DNA of 9,230 nt from Nitrospirota bacterium. GTDB lineage: Bacteria; Nitrospirota; JACRHJ01. The notes under the pieces were generated by a model that made no database searches, was not told the origin of the DNA, and worked only from the letters and a program-made list of their open reading frames with translations. A program made the position numbers and the translations under genes. Positions 1 to 5,335 of this stretch are shown here, piece by piece. Every line of letters starts with the position of its first letter. Within the stretch, counting starts at the first letter, position 1. The DNA lies in NCBI GenBank assembly GCA_021785055.1, contig JAJYGS010000131.1:1-9230 (forward strand), in the 5' to 3' direction.

Positions 1-1
1 C

Positions 2-541
2 GAACCGCTCCTGAAGAAGGGCGGGGCAGACCTCTGCCTCTCGTGCCACGACAAACAGCTTGGCAACCTCATAAACATGAAGGCATGGCTGGACGCCAAC
101 CCCGACAAGCACGGGCCGGTCAAAAAGGGAGACTGCACCGCATGTCACAACCCGCACGGCTCCAGCCACTTCAGGATTCTGCGTGGCCGCTTCCCGAGGG
201 ATTTCTATACCTCGTACTCGACAGCCAAATACAGCCTCTGCTTCAAGTGCCATAACAAAGACCTCGCCGTGGAGCAGTTCACCACCACGCTCACGGGCTT
301 CCGTAACGGCGACGTAAACCTGCACTACGTGCACGTGAACAGAAACCCCAAGGGCCGCACATGCCGCGCCTGCCACGAGGTTCATGCCGGCAAACAGCCG
401 TTCCACATCCGCGAGAGGGTTCCGTTCGGCAAGCTTAGCTACCCGATCCACTTCACGGAGACGCCTAACGGCGGCCACTGCGTAGTCGGCTGCCACGTGC
501 CGAGGGGATTCGACAGGGTTAACCCGGTCAAGAACAGGTAA
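2..541 (+). CDS. Multiheme c-type cytochrome, paired CXXCH family (3' part only)
   Basis: The reading frame is open from base 2 to the TAA at 539-541, so the gene starts outside the window and only the last 179 residues are visible. They hold four canonical heme-attachment motifs, CLSCH (35-49), CTACH (134-148), CFKCH (239-253) and CRACH (362-376), and a fifth of the form CVVGCH (479-496) with three residues between the cysteines. Two motifs continue as CXXCHxxH (CTACHNPH, CRACHEVH), the signature of the doubled-CXXCH cytochromes. The spare histidines, including HYVHV, could be distal heme ligands. By family, such proteins are exported, loaded with heme c in the periplasm and carry electrons there or at the outer membrane. 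The signal peptide and total heme count cannot be seen. The C-terminus is short and basic with no membrane segment. Family is confident; the specific redox partner is unknown. Confidence 0.9.
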   Translation, partial: EPLLKKGGADLCLSCHDKQLGNLINMKAWLDANPDKHGPVKKGDCTACHNPHGSSHFRILRGRFPRDFYTSYSTAKYSLCFKCHNKDLAVEQFTTTLTGFRNGDVNLHYVHVNRNPKGRTCRACHEVHAGKQPFHIRERVPFGKLSYPIHFTETPNGGHCVVGCHVPRGFDRVNPVKNR

Positions 542-574
542 GCGGGGCGCGACTGTTTACTGTTTATTGTAAAC

Positions 575-604
575 AAAAGGGAGGCCGTTCGGCCTCCCTT
601 TTTT
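575..604. terminator. Bidirectional intrinsic terminator between convergent genes
   Basis: A perfect stem, AAAAGGGAGGCC (575-586) with GGCCTCCCTTTT (591-602), closes on a GTTC loop. Six T follow the GC part of the stem on the plus strand (599-604), and a four-T run follows it on the minus strand. It lies 33 nt past the cytochrome stop and 64 nt past the cysK stop, so it can end transcription from both sides. A weaker hairpin, GTTTAC/GTAAAC (555-560/569-574), sits just before it. Confidence 0.9.
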
Positions 605-668
605 ATATAATAACGCCCCTTCGCTCACCCTCTTGTTTTAAGAAAGTAAGGGGAATGAAGGTTTTACA

Positions 669-1625
669 CTACGCCCCGTAACCCTCGAACAGCATCGTAG
701 AGAGGTACCGCTCTCCCGCGTCCGGGAGCACCGCGACAATCGTCTTTCCCTCGAACTCGTCCATCCGGCCAAGCCGCACGGAGACCGCCGCCGCCGCGCC
801 GGAGGATATGCCGCACAGCATTCCCTCCTGCTTCATCAGCCTCCTGGCATATTCGACAGCCTCGGCGTCCTCGACCGTCTCCACCCTGTCCACGACGCTC
901 AAATCAAGCGTCTCCGGGATGAAACCCGCGCCTATTCCCTGAATCTTGTGCGGGCCGGGCTTCAGTTCCCGGCCTTTGAGCTTCTGGGTTATAACCGGGC
1001 TGCCTGCCGGCTCCACGGCCACGGAGAGAATCTTCTTCCCTTTTACGCCCTTGATATACCTGGACGCCCCCGTTATCGTGCCGCCCGTCCCTACACCGGA
1101 TACCAGAACGTCCACCGCACCGCCGGTATCCTCCCAAATCTCCGGGCCTGTCGTCTTCTCGTGGATTGCGGGGTTTGCAGGGTTCTTGAACTGATGCGGC
1201 AGAAACCACCGCCCCGGCTCGCCCTCCGCCATCTCCTCGGCCCGCCGGACGGCGCCGGACATGCCCTCCGCGCCGGGGGTAAGAATAAGGTTCGCGCCCA
1301 TCGCCGCCAGCACACGCCGCCTCTCTATGCTCATCGTCTCCGGCATCATCAGGGTGAGTTTATAGCCCCTGACGGCTGCGACAAACGCCAGCGCGATGCC
1401 GGTATTCCCGGAAGTCGGCTCAAGTATCTCGACGCCCGGCTTCAATATCCCCCGCTCCTCGGCGTCCCATATCATTGCCGCGCCTATGCGGCACTTGACG
1501 GAAAAAGACGGGTTCCTCGCCTCAATCTTGCCGAGTATCCTCGCCTTGCAGCCGGATACTATCCTGTTCAGCTCCACGAGCGGGGTATTGCCAATCGTAA
1601 GCGAGTTGTCGGCGTAAATTCCCAT
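669..1625 (-). CDS. cysK: Cysteine synthase A (O-acetylserine sulfhydrylase)
   Basis: This PLP enzyme makes L-cysteine from O-acetyl-L-serine and sulfide in the cytoplasm. From the start at 1625 the protein has 318 residues, usual for the family. The N-terminus reads IYADNSLTIGNTPLVELNRI, nearly canonical. The PLP lysine is K44 in NPSFSVKCRIG. The substrate loop TSGNTG is at 71-76, the phosphate-binding glycine loop GTGGT at 179-183, the GISSGAA segment at 272-278 and GERYLST at 304-310. Most homologues have Ser, Thr or Ser-Ser before that GERYLST; here it is PDAG. The start at 1625 is preferred because GGAGGG lies 6 nt upstream and family N-termini match, but an in-frame ATG at 1655 also has a Shine-Dalgarno (see separate entry). 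The gene is preceded by its own promoter and followed by a terminator, so it is probably monocistronic. It could in principle be the CysM-like or CBS-like branch, but the motifs favour CysK. Confidence 0.95.
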   Translation of the reverse strand: MGIYADNSLTIGNTPLVELNRIVSGCKARILGKIEARNPSFSVKCRIGAAMIWDAEERGILKPGVEILEPTSGNTGIALAFVAAVRGYKLTLMMPETMSIERRRVLAAMGANLILTPGAEGMSGAVRRAEEMAEGEPGRWFLPHQFKNPANPAIHEKTTGPEIWEDTGGAVDVLVSGVGTGGTITGASRYIKGVKGKKILSVAVEPAGSPVITQKLKGRELKPGPHKIQGIGAGFIPETLDLSVVDRVETVEDAEAVEYARRLMKQEGMLCGISSGAAAAVSVRLGRMDEFEGKTIVAVLPDAGERYLSTMLFEGYGA

Positions 1626-1631
1626 TGTTTT

Positions 1632-1670
1632 CCCTCCGGCTACGGATAATTCCATGATTTTTTCTCCCTT
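1632..1670 (-). promoter_or_regulatory. Two stacked ribosome binding sites for cysK
   Basis: On the minus strand GGAGGG (1637-1632) precedes the ATG at 1625 by 6 nt. Further upstream AAGGGAG (1670-1664) precedes an in-frame ATG at 1655 by 8 nt. The first site is the stronger match and gives the canonical CysK N-terminus; the second would add ten residues (MELSVAGGKT). Both could be used. The site at 1625 decides the annotated start. Confidence 0.6.
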
Positions 1671-1758
1671 CAGGTACTGAATAATGAGGTTACCATATCG
1701 GCGCGTTTTGCGCATTTGCGATGAGGACCGCAATCCCGGACGATTTGGTTATAAAAAA

Positions 1759-1787
1759 AAGATAGATAAAATAACCGGCGTTGTCAA
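1759..1787 (-). promoter_or_regulatory. Putative sigma70-type promoter of cysK
   Basis: On the minus strand a perfect TTGACA (1787-1782) is followed after 17 nt by TATCTT (1764-1759), a four-of-six match to the -10 consensus. An AT-rich stretch flanks it on both sides. Transcription would begin near 1752 and leave a leader of roughly 125 nt before the ATG at 1625. It lies just after the inverted repeat that probably ends the upstream operon. No specific operator was recognised in the leader. Confidence 0.6.
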
Positions 1788-1797
1788 GTATAAATTT

Positions 1798-1881
1798 AAA
1801 AAATCGGTTCTCTCCGACATTCTGTGGCCAAGGATGCGCAGGTAACGGGGGCTGCATTACCACACAAAACGAGAGAGAACC
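1798..1881 (-). terminator. Long nested inverted repeat ending in a T-tract; probable terminator of the GT4-glucosidase operon
   Basis: Outer arms GGTTCTCTC (1806-1814) and GAGAGAACC (1873-1881) pair perfectly. Inside is a symmetrical 8-by-8 nt internal loop, then TGTGG/CCACA (1823-1827/1860-1864) and a smaller GCAG/CTGC stem at the tip. On the minus strand the outer stem is followed by GA and six T (1803-1798). It begins 7 nt after the glucosidase stop codon. Terminator is the simplest reading, but the apical part is larger than usual for one, so a structured 3' UTR RNA is possible. Confidence 0.6.
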
Positions 1882-1888
1882 AAAAAAT

Positions 1889-4054
1889 CTATTTCACCAC
1901 GACGACTTCCACCGGGCTTTTGCGGGAGATTACATCGACCGAGACGTCCCTGTCGCGCCTGATGAACATCAGGTCGAGAGCGCCGGAGCCGACCTTCAGG
2001 CCGCTTACGCGCATGTGTTCTATCCACTGCGGGAGGAACGGATTTTCAAACCGGATACGCTCTCTGGGGGCGTCTATCGCCATGCCGAGGCACGCCTGGA
2101 GGAGCAGAAAAACGGCCCCGGCGGCCCATGCCTGGGGCGAACAGGCGACCGGATAGCGCACAGGTCCCTGGCCGGGTCTTTTGTGGAACCCGCAGAAAAG
2201 CTCCGGCAGGCGGGAGAGCTCGACAAACCGGCTGACCTCGAAGAGGCTCGAAAGCACCGACGCCGCCTGCTCCCTGAAGCCGTAATACGCAAACCCGGCG
2301 CCTGCCATGGCGTTGTCGTGCGGCCAGACGGAGCCGTTGTGGTAGGACATGGGGTTATAGCGGGCCTCGGAAGAGGAGAGAGTTCGCATGCCCCAGCCGG
2401 TGAACATCTCGTCGGAAAGCATCCCTTCCACTATCTTTTTTGCGTGTTCCGGCTCCGCGATTTTCGAGAACAGGCAGTGCCCGGCGTTGGAGGATTTCAC
2501 GCGGCACTGGCTCTTTTTGCCGTCCAGGGCTATCGCGTATGTATCAAGACCCGGCACCCAGAAACTCCTGTCGAAATTGCGCTTCAGGGCCTTCGCCTGC
2601 CTCCGGAGAAGCTCCGCGCGGGAACCGAAACCAAGGAGCGACGCAATCTCCGCCGCCGCGCGTTTCGCGGCGTAGACATATCCCTGCACCTCGCAGAGCG
2701 CAATCGGTCCCTCGGCCTTTTTACCGTCCGCGTGCGTTATGCTGTCCGGGGAGTCCTTCCAGCCCTGGTTTGAAAGCCCGCGCTTCGAGCGCTGCATATA
2801 TTCGACGAACCCGTCGCCGTCCCCGTCCCCGCAAGAATCGATCCACTCAAGCGCACGCTCGATATTCGGCCATATCCCCGATATAAAATCCCTGTCCGCA
2901 GTACGCTGGTAATATGCCCCGGCCAGCATGACAAACAGCGGGGTCGAATCCACGCTCCCGTAGTACCTGCCGAAGGGTATCTCGCCAGACGCGGCCATCT
3001 CGCCAATTCTCGTCTCGTGGAGTATCTTGCCGGGTTCCGCGTCCCTGTCCGGGTCGTCCGTTTCCGACTGCGTGTCGGCAAGGTATCGAAGAACCCCCTG
3101 GGCGATGTGCGGGTTTATCCAAAGACATTCGAGGGCCGCGATGATGCCGTCCCTTCCGAATACCGTGGAATACCACGGCACTCCGGCGTATGGATACGGG
3201 CCGTGCGGGGTATCGGTAACGAGCATCTGGATGTCCGCTACGGAGCGACTCAGCAGGTCGTTGAACTGGCTGCTCGACGTCTCGACGACGCAGAAACCGG
3301 ATTTTATCGCCGTCAGTCTCTCCTCCGCCTCCCTGAAGGCATGGCCGAAGGTCGTGCGCGGAAAAATCCTCCCGCCCGTCTCGCACCGGTAACTCACCGT
3401 CATCTCCGTCTGCTCCTGCGGGGCAAGCTTTACGGCAAGCGAGAGCTGCGAGCCCGTCAGGCTCTCCGGCCTGAAGGACGGCTCGACATGCAATGTCCTT
3501 GTAACCCCGTCCACGCCGGAATACTTAAACCGGACACTCCCGCCGTCCACCTCGGGCGGGAAGATCTCGCCCCGGCTCTCGCGCCTCATGCCGCGCACCT
3601 CGAAGAGGTCTGTAAAGTCCGCGCCGAAATAAAGTATAAACGGCATCTCCACCGTCTCCATACCGTGGTTTAAGAGCCGGAAACGCTCGAAGCACGTCCC
3701 CTTCAGCAGGAACTTCTGCCGGAAGAGATGTATCATGCCGCGCCTTAACAGAAGCCCCTCGTTTATGTTGATGTCCGGGTTCGTCAGATCCGCCGTGAGC
3801 TGGCTGTTGTCCGAGTGCACGGTGGATTCGAGCAGGAGCGGGCGGGACGAGCCGAGCCTCAGCTCGAGGCGGCTCAGGAAGCGCGTGCTTTCGTGGTAGA
3901 GGCCCTGCTCGCCTCGGCCAAGCGGAGAGATGTCGCCGTAGCGGTCGAATACGGCGAAGGTGTCTCCCTCCTTCAGGACAAGCGTGCGGTCGTCCGCCAG
4001 GGCTGACGTGGCCAGGACATAGAATTGATCCCCGACCCGGATCAGGTCCGTCAT
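1889..4054 (-). CDS. Glycogen debranching enzyme-like protein (amylo-alpha-1,6-glucosidase family)
   Basis: The predicted 721-residue cytoplasmic protein has the layout of bacterial proteins annotated as amylo-alpha-1,6-glucosidase. An N-terminal beta-rich GDE-type domain spans about residues 10-240 (DRYGDISPLGRGEQGLYHES is typical). A C-terminal (alpha/alpha)6-barrel glycosidase domain spans about 260-705. Barrel hallmarks are GVPWYSTVFGRDG (291-303), DGDGFVEYMQRSKRGLSNQGWKDS (from 412), YHNGSVWPHDNA (571-582) and ELFCGF followed by PVRYPVACSPQAWAAG (631-646). The family hydrolyses alpha-glucosidic linkages; the exact substrate (glycogen branch, trehalose-like or glycosylglycerate) cannot be read from the sequence. 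I chose the ATG at 4054 because it overlaps the TGA of the upstream glycosyltransferase as ATGA and gives a normal N-terminus (MTDLIRVGDQFYVLA). The frame stays open to 4312, but that extension lies inside the upstream gene and is compositionally a shadow. Translational coupling to the glycosyltransferase implies joint function. Confidence 0.88.
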   Translation of the reverse strand: MTDLIRVGDQFYVLATSALADDRTLVLKEGDTFAVFDRYGDISPLGRGEQGLYHESTRFLSRLELRLGSSRPLLLESTVHSDNSQLTADLTNPDININEGLLLRRGMIHLFRQKFLLKGTCFERFRLLNHGMETVEMPFILYFGADFTDLFEVRGMRRESRGEIFPPEVDGGSVRFKYSGVDGVTRTLHVEPSFRPESLTGSQLSLAVKLAPQEQTEMTVSYRCETGGRIFPRTTFGHAFREAEERLTAIKSGFCVVETSSSQFNDLLSRSVADIQMLVTDTPHGPYPYAGVPWYSTVFGRDGIIAALECLWINPHIAQGVLRYLADTQSETDDPDRDAEPGKILHETRIGEMAASGEIPFGRYYGSVDSTPLFVMLAGAYYQRTADRDFISGIWPNIERALEWIDSCGDGDGDGFVEYMQRSKRGLSNQGWKDSPDSITHADGKKAEGPIALCEVQGYVYAAKRAAAEIASLLGFGSRAELLRRQAKALKRNFDRSFWVPGLDTYAIALDGKKSQCRVKSSNAGHCLFSKIAEPEHAKKIVEGMLSDEMFTGWGMRTLSSSEARYNPMSYHNGSVWPHDNAMAGAGFAYYGFREQAASVLSSLFEVSRFVELSRLPELFCGFHKRPGQGPVRYPVACSPQAWAAGAVFLLLQACLGMAIDAPRERIRFENPFLPQWIEHMRVSGLKVGSGALDLMFIRRDRDVSVDVISRKSPVEVVVVK

Positions 4055-5112
4055 CCGGCCACCCTCGAGAGCCTTCGCGGGCGCATTGCCCTGTAGGCAA
4101 GCCGCCGGTAGATGTCGAGGTAGTCCTGGGCCATCCGGGAGGCGGAGAACCGCTCCTCGAAGCGCTTTCTGCACGCGAGCCTGTCCAGGGCAGAGGCCTT
4201 CCCCACGGCCTCCACGGCCTGGTCGATGTCTCCGCAGATAAATCCCGTCACGCCTTCGTCGATTATCTCCGGGACGGAGCCTTCGGGCCAGGCTATCACG
4301 GGCGTGCCGCACGCGAATGATTCTATCATGACAAGTCCGAACGGCTCCGGCCAGTCTATGGGAAAGAGAAGCGCCAGTGCGTTTCCAAGGAAGTGCTCCT
4401 TCTGGTCCTCGCCTATCTCGCCAAGGAATATAACGTCCCGGTGATTAAGCCTTGGTTTTATCTCCTTGTAAAAGTATTCCTCGTCGGCCTTGTCCACCTT
4501 GGCCGCGATGCGGAGCGGGATTCCCGTCCGCCCGGCAATCTCTATCGCCCTGTCGAGGCGCTTCTCAGGAGAGATCCTGCCCAGGAAGGCGAGATAGCTC
4601 CCGGGCCCCTCGCTATGGGAGTAAAGCGAAAGCGGCAGGCCGTGATATACCGTGCCCTGCCAGTTCACGTGCGGTATCGGGCTTCGCTGGGAGCTGGATA
4701 TGGATATGAGCGGCACGTCGTCGAACTCGCCGTACAGCGCCTTCAGGTCCGGCAGGTCCTGCCTTCCGTGGAGGGTGGTGACAATCGGCACGGACGTCCT
4801 GCGGGCGATGGGGTAGTGTATGTAGTCGATATGAAAATGCATGATGTCGAACTCGTCCTGCATATTCATCGCCTGCTCCAGCATCAGCACATGGTGAGAG
4901 ATATGGTCCCGGGAGCCCTTATCCAGCCTCAGGGATTTCCGGCAAGGCGAGACAAGCCTCGCGGAGGTGACGGAATCCCCGCTTGCGAAAAGAGTTACGT
5001 CGTGTCCCTGCCTTACCAGCTCCTCTGTCAGATAAGATACTACCCGCTCCGTCCCTCCGTACAGCTTCGGCGGTACGCTCTCGTAAAGCGGTGAAACCTG
5101 GGCGATACGCAT
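4051..5112 (-). CDS. GT4-family glycosyltransferase (GT-B fold)
   Basis: The 353-residue protein is a retaining GT-B glycosyltransferase of family GT4. It transfers a sugar from an activated donor, probably at the cytoplasmic face. The N-terminal half has the glycine-rich acceptor loop PPKLYGGTERVV (14-25) and a Rossmann-like start (MRIAQVSPLYES). The C-terminal donor-binding half begins near LAFLGRISPEKRLDRAIEIA (174-193). It carries the EX7E motif EPFGLVMIE, with E256 and E264, followed by SFACGTPVIAW. There is no signal peptide or membrane segment. The start is well fixed by AAGGAGG nine nt upstream. The gene leads a two-gene operon with the debranching-like glucosidase, which it overlaps by 4 nt. 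This suggests synthesis and trimming of one alpha-linked glycan. Donor and acceptor are not predictable; starch/glycogen-type synthesis is one option, a glycolipid or compatible solute another. Confidence 0.9.
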   Translation of the reverse strand: MRIAQVSPLYESVPPKLYGGTERVVSYLTEELVRQGHDVTLFASGDSVTSARLVSPCRKSLRLDKGSRDHISHHVLMLEQAMNMQDEFDIMHFHIDYIHYPIARRTSVPIVTTLHGRQDLPDLKALYGEFDDVPLISISSSQRSPIPHVNWQGTVYHGLPLSLYSHSEGPGSYLAFLGRISPEKRLDRAIEIAGRTGIPLRIAAKVDKADEEYFYKEIKPRLNHRDVIFLGEIGEDQKEHFLGNALALLFPIDWPEPFGLVMIESFACGTPVIAWPEGSVPEIIDEGVTGFICGDIDQAVEAVGKASALDRLACRKRFEERFSASRMAQDYLDIYRRLAYRAMRPRRLSRVAG

Positions 5113-5121
5113 GAATTTTGG

Positions 5122-5128
5122 CCTCCTT
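5122..5128 (-). promoter_or_regulatory. Consensus Shine-Dalgarno of the GT4 gene
   Basis: AAGGAGG on the minus strand, 9 nt before the ATG at 5112, is a full match to the anti-Shine-Dalgarno sequence. It confirms the start of the glycosyltransferase. Confidence 0.85.
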
Positions 5129-5164
5129 GAAAATAGTAATCGGGCAGCTTGATAACAACATAAA

Positions 5165-5192
5165 AGTATAACCGGAAGTTAAAATGCGTCAA
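5165..5192 (-). promoter_or_regulatory. Putative sigma70-type promoter of the GT4-glucosidase operon
   Basis: On the minus strand TTGACG (5192-5187) is followed after 16 nt by TATACT (5170-5165); each matches the consensus at five of six bases. Transcription would start near 5158, giving a leader of about 45 nt before the ATG at 5112. The promoter lies downstream of the repeat element at 5258-5303, so the operon is probably expressed independently of mnmE. Confidence 0.65.
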
Positions 5193-5257
5193 ACCGCTTT
5201 TGATGGATTAGTATCTGCGTGGAGGTCAAATTAGGAAAACAAGATACGGTCAGCGGT

Positions 5258-5303
5258 AGATCCCTCGACTTCGCCCGGAATGACAGACGTTGTCTCGAAG
5301 TCG
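5258..5303. repeat. Dispersed palindromic (REP-like) repeat element
   Basis: The stretch AGATCCCTCGACTTCGCCCG followed by GAATGAC resembles the short dispersed repeats seen in many bacterial genomes, whose chance translation reads like SLDFARND. Within it CGACTTCG (5266-5273) and CGAAGTCG (5296-5303) form perfect inverted arms, with a smaller AGAC/GTCT hairpin (5285-5288/5292-5295) abutting the second arm. It lies in the 223-nt gap between the mnmE stop and the GT4 start. No transposase or target duplication was seen. Copy number cannot be judged from one window. Confidence 0.55.
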
Positions 5304-5335
5304 TCGGAGCGGTTGGCAATTTGCCGCCAGCCTTT

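Noticed and set aside
1806..1881. Possible tRNA, since the inverted repeat spans 76 nt and the plus strand ends in ACCA
   Set aside because: There is no T-loop TTCRANN, no D-arm and no anticodon stem. The arm length is 9 rather than 7 bp. The length is a coincidence.
1781..2773. Plus-strand frame of 330 codons
   Set aside because: It is antisense to the debranching-like gene, starts inside the cysK promoter region and has no recognisable domain. High-GC genes give such shadows.
2800..2840. Tandem GAC-GGG codons (GDGDGDG) as a calcium-binding insertion
   Set aside because: The DGDGFVEY segment is typical of this glycosidase family, so it is a conserved family motif rather than an inserted repeat.
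4055..4312. Upstream extension of the debranching-like protein to an ATG at 4312
   Set aside because: It lies wholly within the glycosyltransferase gene in another frame. The ATG at 4054 gives an ATGA overlap and a family-like N-terminus.
5304..5335. Terminator after mnmE
   Set aside because: GCGG/CCGC pairing exists near 5309-5328 but there is no T-run on the minus strand. Support is too weak to call.
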